Virus record (IMG/VR): IMGVR_UViG_3300025314_000086
Coordinates: 1 to 26,939 of that record
Origin: a virus
Direction: 5' to 3' (one strand)
Length of the DNA: 26,939 bases
Both the position numbers and the translations under genes were made by a program. Under the pieces are notes generated by a model. The model made no database searches. It was not told the DNA's origin and saw nothing but the letters and a program-made list of their open reading frames with translations. The stretch's first letter is position 1. The number at the start of each line of letters is the position of its first letter. Below, piece by piece: positions 1 to 6,867 of the stretch.

Positions 1-10
1 TAAGTTCCTT

Positions 11-110
11 ATAGATCCTTATAGATCCTTATAGATCCTTATAGATCCTTATAGATCCTTATAGATCCTTATAGATCCTTATAGATCCTTATAGATCCTT
101 ATAGATCCTT
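11..110. repeat. Tandem array of ten perfect 10-bp repeats
   Basis: The unit ATAGATCCTT is repeated ten times without a mismatch. It is preceded by a degenerate unit at 1-10 (TAAGTTCCTT) and followed by a decayed one around 115-124. Each unit carries one GATC, so ten GATC sites lie on nearly the same face of the helix at about one helical turn each. The array cannot be coding because every frame meets TAG or TAA. It lies upstream of the promoter at 233-261. Arrays like this can be replication iterons, protein-binding arrays, bent DNA or slippage products; the sequence alone does not decide. The position at the window edge means copy number may be uncertain. Confidence 0.95.
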
Positions 111-146
111 AAGTATAAATCCTTTTAAAGTACTTCTTATGTTTTA

Positions 147-198
147 GTTCTTATATATCTTATAGTCTTAATATATCTTATAGTCTTATTATAAGAAC
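147..198. repeat. Inverted repeat enclosing an 18-bp tandem duplication
   Basis: A perfect 18-bp unit (ATATATCTTATAGTCTTA) occurs twice, at 153-170 and 171-188. The pair is framed by a 9-bp inverted repeat, GTTCTTATA at 147-155 and TATAAGAAC at 190-198. The motif CTTATA is shared with the 10-bp array to the left. The element lies about 35 bp upstream of the -35 box at 233, a plausible place for an activator or repressor site, but function is inference. Confidence 0.85.
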
Positions 199-232
199 GT
201 ACTTTTAGATAATATATAGAACTACTTTACTA

Positions 233-261
233 TTGACTTTTATAAAAATATCATATATAAT
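233..261 (+). promoter_or_regulatory. Sigma70-type promoter
   Basis: TTGACT at 233-238 is followed after exactly 17 bp by TATAAT at 256-261. This is one mismatch from the bacterial sigma70 consensus with ideal spacing. Transcription would begin near 268 and run into the gene at 300. It is the only convincing promoter seen and probably drives the first genes of the rightward cluster. Confidence 0.8.
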
Positions 262-299
262 ATACTTTAAGAGTAGTATACTTATATAGGATATAACTT

Positions 300-620
300 A
301 TGTTATCTATAAATGATTTAGTCTGTTCAGAAGGAACTTTAAATATAGCTGATATTACAAACGTTCTTGCAACTAAAGGTATGTTATTTTATGATACCTT
401 TAGAAGTACAGATCAGGTTAATCTTATAGTTGAGTTCCTAAAGAATATGCATCAACTAAAGGATGCGCCTTTTAGGGATAATATAGATGCCTTTAGTATG
501 TTCTTAAGTACATATGGAGTTATTGTTACTGATAATGTTAAAGGTTGTTATAAGTATTTGTATATGATTGATATAGATAATGTAGAAAAGTTACTTAAGT
601 TATTAGGTATTAGTATCTAG
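300..620 (+). CDS. Hypothetical protein, 106 aa
   Basis: This is the first gene downstream of the promoter at 233-261, with a modest ribosome site (TAGGA at 287-291) 8 bases before the ATG. The product is small, predicted helical and rich in Asp, Leu and Ile. It has no membrane segment, signal peptide or catalytic motif that I recognise. Its place as leader gene of the cluster could fit a small cytoplasmic regulator or accessory protein, but nothing in the sequence shows this. Existence of the gene is well supported; function is unknown. Confidence 0.75.
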   Translation: MLSINDLVCSEGTLNIADITNVLATKGMLFYDTFRSTDQVNLIVEFLKNMHQLKDAPFRDNIDAFSMFLSTYGVIVTDNVKGCYKYLYMIDIDNVEKLLKLLGISI

Positions 621-625
621 AACTT

Positions 626-967
626 ATGCTAAAGTATGTTATATTTGGTATAGTCTTATATATTGGCATCGTCTTATCAGGATCTTATTCAATAGAAGCT
701 GATGAGCTCAAAGATTATTTAAGGACTTTTATTAATCAGTCTTGTTGTTATACTAATGATTGTTGTTGGTCTATTTCAGAATCAGAATTAACAGATTTAG
801 GGAATGGTAAGTATAAAATAAATGCTACAGGACAGATAATAGCTAAGACAGGCGATAGTCCAGACGGAAAGTTCTGGAGATGTGCCTGTGATCTTGTAGG
901 ATACGATTGGATAAAAAGTAATTTATCAAATACAAGATGTTTATATGTACCTTTTCAAGGATCTTAA
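626..967 (+). CDS. Exported Cys-rich hypothetical protein
   Basis: The 113-residue product begins with a typical signal sequence (about residues 1-20: a Lys, then a hydrophobic run ending LSGS). The mature part has seven cysteines: paired C40/C41 and C46/C47, then C86, C88 and C105. The order SCC..DCC, then SPDG..WRCAC, then TRCLYVP resembles a family of small secreted proteins of unknown function that I associate with Alphaproteobacteria and their phages. Disulphide pairing in the periplasm is likely. No lipobox is present. It starts 5 bases after the previous gene. A role at the cell envelope, such as superinfection exclusion or envelope modification, is speculation. Confidence 0.75.
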   Translation: MLKYVIFGIVLYIGIVLSGSYSIEADELKDYLRTFINQSCCYTNDCCWSISESELTDLGNGKYKINATGQIIAKTGDSPDGKFWRCACDLVGYDWIKSNLSNTRCLYVPFQGS

Positions 968-970
968 TAA

Positions 971-1117
971 ATGCCCTTTAGCAAAGTACAATTAGGAAAA
1001 AATAAAGGTAAATATAAATCTCCATCAGGTAGAGTGTTTACTAAGAAACAAGTAGCCTTATATTATGCTACAGAAGGTTTTAAGAAAAACTATAGAAAAA
1101 GAAGGAATAGGGAATAA
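971..1117 (+). CDS. Small basic protein, 48 aa
   Basis: The ATG lies 3 bases after the preceding stop and the frame is open for 48 codons. The protein is strongly basic, especially the last 15 residues (KK, RKRRNRE end). The central part, SPSGRVFTKKQVALYYATEG, resembles short phage proteins that carry an SPSGR..T..Q....YAT pattern; their function is unknown. A nucleic-acid-binding role would fit the charge. The stop codon overlaps the ATG of the 12-codon mini-ORF at 1117. Confidence 0.65.
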   Translation: MPFSKVQLGKNKGKYKSPSGRVFTKKQVALYYATEGFKKNYRKRRNRE

Positions 1118-1155
1118 TGGAATTTATTTATGTAAGACTAATAGGAGATAAATAA
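1117..1155 (+). CDS. 12-codon mini-ORF, copy 1 (putative coupling leader)
   Basis: The reading frame MEFIYVRLIGDK starts on the A of the previous stop (TAATG) and its stop directly abuts the next ATG at 1156. Its 3' end contains the Shine-Dalgarno-like AGGAGA used by the gene at 1156. A nearly identical mini-ORF at 2000-2038 has the same length and the same boundaries. The peptide may matter less than its translation, which would carry ribosomes across the junction. The frame is seen directly; translation is inference. Confidence 0.45.
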   Translation: MEFIYVRLIGDK

Positions 1156-1521
1156 ATGGCTGTTACTGCATTAAATATTGTTAAGACAGATAATCCCCTT
1201 GTTTGGAAGATCTATTGGACTGGTCTTGCAAAAGGAGACACAGGCGCTCCTTTTAGAGCAGATTTAATTCATGCAGCAGGAGGTTCTGATAGATCGGCTC
1301 AAATAGTGGGTACATTTGATTCTGCTACCATTACCATCGAAGGAAGTAATGACGGCACTAATTATACTACATTAACAGATCCTCAGGGAAATGCATTGTC
1401 GTTTACGACTGCTGCTATAGAAGCAATCTCCGAATATACGTTATTTATTCGTCCCAATGTAGCGGGAACGGGAGGAACTACTTCTCTGGGAGTTTATATG
1501 GCTGTGAAAGGAACCAACTAA
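1156..1521 (+). CDS. Putative virion surface/decoration protein, 121 aa
   Basis: This is a short beta-rich protein with alternating hydrophobic strands, Gly and Thr, and the stretch ITIEGSNDGTNYTTLTDPQG at about residues 58-77. That stretch is reminiscent of small phage structural proteins with an immunoglobulin or jelly-roll-like fold. There is no signal peptide. Its start immediately follows mini-ORF 1, whose end supplies the ribosome site. It overlaps the next start by one base (TAATG). It is the first of a run of small beta-rich genes, which suggests capsid or fibre decoration. No enzyme motif is visible. Confidence 0.6.
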   Translation: MAVTALNIVKTDNPLVWKIYWTGLAKGDTGAPFRADLIHAAGGSDRSAQIVGTFDSATITIEGSNDGTNYTTLTDPQGNALSFTTAAIEAISEYTLFIRPNVAGTGGTTSLGVYMAVKGTN

Positions 1522-2000
1522 TGAGTACTTCACAGGCACTTCAAGATTTATTATTTGTTGCACGTCGTTTCAAAGGTGTAGTTGATATTATTCCAGAATT
1601 GGAAAAGATCTCTTCAATGAAAGCGACGATCCAAGAGTTATCCAGTACTATTGATTCCAAAAAGAAAGAAAGAGATAAATTTTCCACTGTTGTAGACAGT
1701 CTTGAAAAAGAAAGTAAAAAAGTTCAAGATCTTATTACGGCTAAGTTGGCAGAAACCCATAGTGAAGCGCAAGAAGTAATTTCGATGGCTAAACAAAGAG
1801 CTGAAGAAGAGACCGCTAGACAGGCTAAAGATCGTGTAGATTTAGTAAACAAATTAAGTAAAGAAAACGATGAGCTTTTAGCATCTATTGAGTCTCACAG
1901 AATGGAATTACGTAAGGTTCAAGCTATGCTTAAAGATGCCGAAGAAAACCATAATAAGATTTTGAATGAAATTTCTAAATTAAAGTTGAGGCTAGGCTAA
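1521..2000 (+). CDS. Coiled-coil protein, 159 aa
   Basis: Almost the whole chain from about residue 25 to 155 is charged heptad sequence (Lys, Glu, Asp, Leu, Ile), as expected of a long coiled coil. There is no signal peptide or membrane segment. It sits between two predicted beta-rich structural proteins and could be a fibre shaft, chaperone or scaffold. A small terminase subunit was considered because none is otherwise visible, but there is no N-terminal helix-turn-helix I can recognise. Its stop overlaps mini-ORF 2. Confidence 0.6.
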   Translation: MSTSQALQDLLFVARRFKGVVDIIPELEKISSMKATIQELSSTIDSKKKERDKFSTVVDSLEKESKKVQDLITAKLAETHSEAQEVISMAKQRAEEETARQAKDRVDLVNKLSKENDELLASIESHRMELRKVQAMLKDAEENHNKILNEISKLKLRLG

Positions 2001-2038
2001 TGAAATTTATTTATATAAAGCAAATAGAGGATAAATAA
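2000..2038 (+). CDS. 12-codon mini-ORF, copy 2 (putative coupling leader)
   Basis: The reading frame MKFIYIKQIEDK starts on the last base of the upstream stop codon and ends immediately before the ATG at 2039. It matches copy 1 at 1117-1155 in length, in frame, in the FIY core and in the ...GATAAATAA end. It carries an AGAGG-like ribosome site for the next gene. The repeated junction suggests either duplication of a gene unit or a reused translational coupling device. Confidence 0.45.
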   Translation: MKFIYIKQIEDK

Positions 2039-2470
2039 ATGGCAGCCCTTAATAAATTTAATGCTTTTGTAGAGCATTTAGATGAAAAGGTTCATGATTT
2101 AGGTGCAGATACTTTGAAGGTAATGTTAGTTCCTTCAGGCAGTGCACCTGTCGCCACTAATACAGTTAAAGCAGATTTAACGGAAATTTCTGCTGGAAAT
2201 GGATATACAGCGGGAGGTACACAAGCTACTCAAGTTTCTTCGTCTCAAACATCAGGTACTTATAAATTAGTTTTAAATGATGTTACTTTTATTGCATCAG
2301 GTGGTAGTATTGCTACATTTAGATATGTAGTCTTATATAATGATACTCCCACGTCTCCTGCAGATCCTTTGATCTGTTGGTATGATTATGGTGCAGATGT
2401 TGTAGTTACAAGTGGCAATTCATTTGTAGTTGATTTTGATGGTACTAATGGAGTCTTTACGGTAGCCTAA
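2039..2470 (+). CDS. Phage structural protein family member, 143 aa
   Basis: The N-terminus (NKFNAF..HL.E..HDLGADTLKVML) followed by ADLTEISAGNGYTAGG at about residues 45-60 is a pattern common in small proteins encoded near tail fibre genes of many tailed phages. They are probably virion components of unresolved function. The rest is beta-rich and Ser/Thr/Gly-rich. There are no membrane or catalytic motifs. The start abuts mini-ORF 2. It overlaps the next gene by one base. Confidence 0.7.
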   Translation: MAALNKFNAFVEHLDEKVHDLGADTLKVMLVPSGSAPVATNTVKADLTEISAGNGYTAGGTQATQVSSSQTSGTYKLVLNDVTFIASGGSIATFRYVVLYNDTPTSPADPLICWYDYGADVVVTSGNSFVVDFDGTNGVFTVA

Positions 2471-2829
2471 TGTCAAAAATTCATGTTCTAGGACGCTCAG
2501 GTCCGAATCAATATCGAATTATGCTTCATGTGGATACTCCTGTAGGAAACAATTCCGCAGGAATTCCCTGGAATACTGTTCTAGTTAACTCTGGAAGAGC
2601 TATGTCCCGAATGACAGAAGGTACTGGTGCAGGTCAGATTACTTCTGCAGAACTTGCTAAAGTTTTGTCTGGAGATGTAATTGAAATTGCATATGATTTT
2701 GGGATAAACCCTGCGTTAACTAATGCAGAAAGAAATGCTACTATGGATTTTGAGATAATCAAACTAACATCTGAAACTGTATCTGAATTACAAGCCAATT
2801 TAAAATGGTTTGGAGCTACTAGAGGATAA
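2470..2829 (+). CDS. Hypothetical phage protein, 119 aa
   Basis: It begins at a TAATG overlap with the preceding gene and ends one base before the next ATG. The protein is soluble and of mixed fold, with a probable beta N-terminus (IHVLGRSGPNQYRIMLHVDT) and helical C-terminal half. I do not recognise a domain. Its place in the run of presumed virion proteins suggests a structural or fibre-assembly role, which is guilt by association only. Confidence 0.6.
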   Translation: MSKIHVLGRSGPNQYRIMLHVDTPVGNNSAGIPWNTVLVNSGRAMSRMTEGTGAGQITSAELAKVLSGDVIEIAYDFGINPALTNAERNATMDFEIIKLTSETVSELQANLKWFGATRG

Positions 2830-2830
2830 T

Positions 2831-3328
2831 ATGGCTACAATTACTCCAGTATATGGTACTAAGGTTACTATGACTATTGGTCTCGCTACGACACCATTAG
2901 CAAGTGATACAAATCTTTTAGCGGGGCGGCAAAGTACCGCAGTCGATAATAAAGATACAGATGATGCGATAGACTGTCTTGTAGGAGGTCTTGTTACGAC
3001 TGGAGCAACTCCGACAGCAAGTCGTTTAATTGGTGTGTTTGCTTATGGATCATATGACGATACGAGCTTTCCAGGCGATTTAACGGGATCGGACGGAGAT
3101 ATTACTGTCTTATCCTTGAGTCTTCTGCAACTTTTGACGTGGATTCCGACAACTAATACGGCTAATGAAGGGTACACTTGGGGGCCATATTCGGTTGCTC
3201 AAGCTTTTGGAGGAATTCTTCCTGTTAGATGGGGTATTTTTATTGTTCATAATACAGGGGTAGCTTTAAATGGAACTGCCGGTAATCATGAAGTGGAGTA
3301 CTTTCCAGTAAAATTTGAGACTGCGTAA
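2831..3328 (+). CDS. Hypothetical virion-associated protein, 165 aa
   Basis: I chose the ATG at 2831, preceded by AGAGGATAAT, rather than the in-frame ATG at 2810. The upstream start would overlap the previous gene by 20 bases and add a dissimilar N-terminus. The C-terminal part, with WGPYSVAQAFGGILPVRWGI at about residues 117-136 and a final EYFPVKFE segment, is the type of sequence seen in small phage proteins near tail or head fibre genes. No catalytic motif is visible. It overlaps the next start by one base. Confidence 0.6.
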   Translation: MATITPVYGTKVTMTIGLATTPLASDTNLLAGRQSTAVDNKDTDDAIDCLVGGLVTTGATPTASRLIGVFAYGSYDDTSFPGDLTGSDGDITVLSLSLLQLLTWIPTTNTANEGYTWGPYSVAQAFGGILPVRWGIFIVHNTGVALNGTAGNHEVEYFPVKFETA

Positions 3329-4071
3329 TGGCAATTTCGTTAAATGGCACCAATCAATCTTTAACGAATTCAACGCCACAAGTGACGGCGGAACCGATTA
3401 CGGTTGGTATATGGGTCAAGGTAGATTCTATAAGTGCAAATAGGACAATCTGGGCATTATCGGACAATGGTGCCAACAGCTTTATAAGACTCGGTATGTC
3501 AGGAGCGAATGTCTGGCAGGTAACATCCCAGGATAGCGCCGGAGTAAACAGTACGGCGGGTGCGGGAACGGTTGTTGGGAATCTTTGGTTCTTTATAGTA
3601 GGCCGGTGGATATCCTCGACTTTACGCTATATTGACATTCTTAATCCAGATGGTTCGATTTCTCAGAACTCTAATGCAGGGTCAAGAACCGTATCTGGTC
3701 TTGATATTGCATCTTTGGGGAGAAAGTATGCCGGGACGAATCAATGGTTGGATGGGGATATTGCGGAATTTTGGTGGACAAACTCAGATATTTATTCAGC
3801 AGGTAATTTAACGGATGGTTGGATTAGACAGCTTGCTTATGGAGGCCCTTTTTCGATTTCATCAGTACAAAACAGGATTATGGAATATAGATCTTTTAGA
3901 TCAACTATTATTGAAAGAACAGGTACTACGGATGAAGTTTACTTAGGAAGAAATTTAAATACACAGACATGGACAAATGATGGTGGTGTACAGAATGTTG
4001 AACATAATAGTTTGCCGTATTGGAAAACACCTCCTCCTAATAAAATAAAAACAATTGTTTCTTCAACATGA
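3328..4071 (+). CDS. LamG / concanavalin A-like lectin domain protein
   Basis: The 247-residue product opens with the signature of a LamG-type jelly-roll domain. MAISLNGTNQSL is followed by PITVGIWVKVDS at about 24-35, then a GNLWFFIVGRW-like strand near 84, and the DGDIAEFWWTN strand near 142-152 that closes such folds. These domains usually bind glycans. In a phage this suggests receptor binding or fibre decoration. There is no signal peptide. About 80 further residues follow the lectin core. It overlaps the next gene by 4 bases (ATGA). Carbohydrate binding itself is inferred. Confidence 0.7.
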   Translation: MAISLNGTNQSLTNSTPQVTAEPITVGIWVKVDSISANRTIWALSDNGANSFIRLGMSGANVWQVTSQDSAGVNSTAGAGTVVGNLWFFIVGRWISSTLRYIDILNPDGSISQNSNAGSRTVSGLDIASLGRKYAGTNQWLDGDIAEFWWTNSDIYSAGNLTDGWIRQLAYGGPFSISSVQNRIMEYRSFRSTIIERTGTTDEVYLGRNLNTQTWTNDGGVQNVEHNSLPYWKTPPPNKIKTIVSST

Positions 4072-4535
4072 ATCTTAGACGAAGATTTTTTCCTGAAGGA
4101 GGAGTTTCTACAACTACTTTAACTGCAGTAACAGGCTCCTATGCAATAAATGGGCAATCTTGTTTATTTAAAATAAATCAGATGTCTTCTGTTGGGAACT
4201 ATGCAGTAACAGGAAATACGGTTAATTTAAGACATAATATGTTAGCAGGTGCAGGAAGTTATGTTGTAACGGGTATTTCAGTTTTATTTAGGACTGTTTT
4301 ACCATCATCTGCAGGATCATATGGATTAACTTTGATTAATACTCCTTTAAAGATTTTACAGAATACAACGGTAGGATCTTATGTCATAACAGGAGTTTCA
4401 AATCTGTTTAGAAAAATATTAACGTCAAATTCAGGAAGTTATACGATGGTTGGATATCCAATAACAGATTTAGTAGGAGGGCCAGTAGGAGACGATTGGA
4501 TTTTTAGACTTAGGAAACGTATTAGGATTAAATAA
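4068..4535 (+). CDS. 20-residue repeat protein (fibre or surface)
   Basis: The protein is built from six copies of a repeat with an exact 20-residue period, pattern (A/S)xxGSYxVTGxxxLFRxxLx. GSY or GNY cores fall at residues near 24, 44, 64, 84, 104 and 124. The N-terminus is basic (NLRRRFFP) and the C-terminus ends in Arg/Lys. Regular GSY..TG repeats of this sort occur at the ends of phage tail or head proteins and are expected to stack as beta strands. Its translation is coupled to the LamG gene by an ATGA overlap, so the two products may act together. Function is inferred. Confidence 0.65.
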   Translation: MNLRRRFFPEGGVSTTTLTAVTGSYAINGQSCLFKINQMSSVGNYAVTGNTVNLRHNMLAGAGSYVVTGISVLFRTVLPSSAGSYGLTLINTPLKILQNTTVGSYVITGVSNLFRKILTSNSGSYTMVGYPITDLVGGPVGDDWIFRLRKRIRIK

Positions 4536-4750
4536 TGGTAGATCTTGGTATTGAAATAGGCATTCTTAAAGCTGAATTGAGAAATGTCTGTCGTGAGATA
4601 GAAGAATTAAAAGAAAGTCAAAAACTTTTACTTAAATTCATGTATAATATACAGGGAGGAAAAGCATGGTTCTTTGGCATACTAACTATTTCAGCAGCAA
4701 TGGGTGCAATTATAAGTAATTTTTTCGGCATAATCTTTCCACATAAGTAG
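4535..4750 (+). CDS. Coiled-coil plus one-TM small protein (XhlA/holin-like)
   Basis: The 71-residue chain has a charged helical N-terminal half (about 8-35, with EIEELKESQKLLLKF). A single hydrophobic segment follows at about 45-67 (WFFGILTISAAMGAIISNFF), with a short basic tail. This two-part layout resembles XhlA-type and other small phage membrane proteins near lysis genes, some of which assist holins. Here it lies 11 kb from the lysis cassette and next to a CAP-like gene, so another envelope role is possible. It begins at a TAATG overlap with the repeat protein. Confidence 0.55.
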   Translation: MVDLGIEIGILKAELRNVCREIEELKESQKLLLKFMYNIQGGKAWFFGILTISAAMGAIISNFFGIIFPHK

Positions 4751-4756
4751 GTTTTT

Positions 4757-5305
4757 ATGTTAACATATTCAAAATTAATACATGAAGTATATACTCTTCT
4801 GGTTACTAAGTGGAAGAAGACACGTCTAGTTATGTCTCAGGAAGAATTTAATGTGGCTTCTAATAAATTAACACATGCTTATAACGCTTTATCAGCTTAT
4901 GAAGCTACTTATTCACGTCCACAAGGTTTGAATAGACCTCCGTTGCCCAAGGATATATTTGATGCAGAAGCTCAAGCATTAACTTTGATTTCTGCTGAAA
5001 GGGAGAGACATGGAATGTCTAAATTGTCCTTGAATGCAGATTTGAGTGAGTTAGCTAGAAATTATAGTGACGATTATATTGACAATACAGATATTTCAAA
5101 TTTAACAAATACTGAGTATTCCTTTTTTGTGTTTACCGCACAAGTTTATTCAGGTGATAATGCCGTAAAACAGATGCATGATGCGACGGTAAAAGATCCT
5201 AAACAATATAGTTTTAAGATGTTATCATCTAAAGCTAAAGTAATCGGAATTGGCATTTCTAAAGAGAACAGAAAAACTGCTTTGACCGTAATATACGCAG
5301 GATAA
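4757..5305 (+). CDS. Degenerate CAP (SCP-like) domain protein
   Basis: Residues about 68-182 match the course of a CAP domain. A first helix holds ALTLISAERERHGMSKL, then LSLNADLSELARNYSDDYID, and the C-terminus KVIGIGISKENRKTALTVIYAG corresponds to the usual IG.G......Y..Q.F strands. The His and Glu residues of the usual CAP cavity are not evident: the equivalent of the first His falls in YIDNTDISN and no ENI motif follows. The first 65 residues are a separate helical region without a signal peptide. It sits 5 bases before the terminase gene, where a small terminase is often found. The role is unknown; CAP homology is moderately supported. Confidence 0.6.
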   Translation: MLTYSKLIHEVYTLLVTKWKKTRLVMSQEEFNVASNKLTHAYNALSAYEATYSRPQGLNRPPLPKDIFDAEAQALTLISAERERHGMSKLSLNADLSELARNYSDDYIDNTDISNLTNTEYSFFVFTAQVYSGDNAVKQMHDATVKDPKQYSFKMLSSKAKVIGIGISKENRKTALTVIYAG

Positions 5306-5310
5306 TTCGG

Positions 5311-6867
5311 ATGATAAAAAAAATCTCTGAGGAACATCTTCAAAAACAGATGTTGGCAGAGTCTGATTTAGAGGAATTTATTAAACTCGTCCATCCGAAA
5401 AGATTGTTAGGAAATATTCACAGAGAAATTATTCACTGGTGGACTAGACAAGAAGCGAAACAACACCAATTGCTGCTACTTCCCAGAGATCATGGAAAAT
5501 CGGCATTACTTGCATATAGAGTTGCCTGGAGAATAACTAAAGATCCTACATTAAGAGTTCTTATTATTTCTAGTACATCCAATCTGGCTGTTAAACAATT
5601 AAAATTTATTAAGGATATTTTGTGTTCAAATATTTATCGTTTTTATTGGCCGGAGATGGTTGAAAAAGAAGAAGCTAAAAGAGAGAAATGGACAGAAAAA
5701 GAAATATCTGTCGATCATCCTAAACGTAAAGATGAGAGTATTAGAGATTCGACGATCTTTACAGCAGGTTTGACTTCTAATATTACCGGACTTCATTGTG
5801 ATATCGCTGCTCTAGACGATGTAGTTGTTCAAGGAAATGCTTATATTGCGGAAGGACGTAATAAAGTAAAAGAACAGTATTCTTATTTGTCTTCTGTTGA
5901 AAGCGCGGATTCAGAAGAATGGGTTGTCGGAACAAGATATTATCCTACAGATTTATATTCAGATTTAAGTGAGATGGAGGTCGAGAGTTTAGATGAATTT
6001 GGACAAGTTGTTAAATTTGAGCCTTTATTTGAAGTCTTTGAGAGACAGGTTGAATCTGCGGGGGACGGAACTGGAGAATTTCTTTGGCCCCGTCAACAAA
6101 GATCTGATGGCAAATGGTTCGGGTTTGATTCCGAAATCCTGGCCAAAAAGAAAACACATTACATTAGTAAAATTCACTTCAGGGCACAATACTATAATGA
6201 TCCGCACGACATCGCTTCCTCTCCAATCCAAAGAGACGTGTTTCAATACTACGATCAAAACTACATCTCAAAAAGAGATGGAAAGTGGACCTTTAAAGGA
6301 GAACGTTTGAATGTTTGTGCAAGTGTCGATTTTGCCTATTCTTTAGGTAAGAAGAGTGACTTTACTTCTATTGTCGTACTTGGAGTTGACCGCCAACATA
6401 ATTATTATGTTTTAGAAATAGATCGTTTTAAAACTGACAAAATTTCAGAATATTTTAATAGAATTTTGAAATTACATGAAAAATGGGGTTTCAGAAAGAT
6501 AAGAGCAGAGGTAAGTGTTGCTCAGATAGTCATTGTCAAGGATTTGAAAGAGAATTATATACGTCCGTATGGTATTGCCCTGGCCATTGAAGAATACAGA
6601 CCTTCACGTTGGCATGGATCTAAGCAAGAGAGAATAATGGCTATATTAGAACCTAAATATGCTAATAAACAAATTTGGCATAATCAAGGAGGTAATTGTC
6701 AGGCTCTTGAAGAGGAACTTTTATATGCAAATCCTCCTCATGATGATATTAAGGATGCTTTAGCTTCAGCAGTAGATTTTGCGGTTGCTCCTTCGAGTTT
6801 ATTTGACATTCAACAAAAGGTTACACATGAATTTAGATATCACAGAAAGTTTGGGGGGGTAGTTTGA
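5311..6867 (+). CDS. terL: Terminase large subunit
   Basis: This is the ATPase-nuclease motor that packages DNA into the prohead. The N-terminal ATPase has the Walker A-like PRDHGKSAL at residues 58-66 and Walker B LHCDIAALDD at 161-170 (acidic D169/D170). A motif-C-like GTRYYPTD starts at 207. The RNase H-like nuclease domain has candidate metal ligands D340 in VDFAYS, E400 in IRAEVS, and D478/D479 and D482 in HDDIKDA. Its length of 518 aa is normal for TerL. The gene overlaps the portal start by 4 bases. A partner small subunit was not identified. Family assignment is secure; the packaging mode cannot be told from this alone. Confidence 0.96.
   Translation: MIKKISEEHLQKQMLAESDLEEFIKLVHPKRLLGNIHREIIHWWTRQEAKQHQLLLLPRDHGKSALLAYRVAWRITKDPTLRVLIISSTSNLAVKQLKFIKDILCSNIYRFYWPEMVEKEEAKREKWTEKEISVDHPKRKDESIRDSTIFTAGLTSNITGLHCDIAALDDVVVQGNAYIAEGRNKVKEQYSYLSSVESADSEEWVVGTRYYPTDLYSDLSEMEVESLDEFGQVVKFEPLFEVFERQVESAGDGTGEFLWPRQQRSDGKWFGFDSEILAKKKTHYISKIHFRAQYYNDPHDIASSPIQRDVFQYYDQNYISKRDGKWTFKGERLNVCASVDFAYSLGKKSDFTSIVVLGVDRQHNYYVLEIDRFKTDKISEYFNRILKLHEKWGFRKIRAEVSVAQIVIVKDLKENYIRPYGIALAIEEYRPSRWHGSKQERIMAILEPKYANKQIWHNQGGNCQALEEELLYANPPHDDIKDALASAVDFAVAPSSLFDIQQKVTHEFRYHRKFGGVV
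6853..6859 (+). promoter_or_regulatory. G7 tract before the portal UUG start
   Basis: Seven consecutive G residues lie inside the last codons of terL, 4 bases before the TTG start of the portal at 6864. No better Shine-Dalgarno sequence is present. A pure G tract paired with a UUG start is unusual in this A+T-rich genome and suggests deliberately tuned or coupled translation of the 12-copy portal. Confidence 0.4.

Noticed and set aside
1-299. CRISPR-like array at the left end
   Set aside because: The 10-bp units are directly adjacent with no spacers, so this is a simple tandem repeat.
5146-5343. Leftward 65-codon frame opposite the CAP-like gene
   Set aside because: It lies fully antisense to two well-supported genes and its translation has no recognisable features.
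5993-6310. 105-codon + strand frame inside terL
   Set aside because: It overlaps the nuclease region of a clearly conserved terminase in another frame and has no ribosome site or motif.
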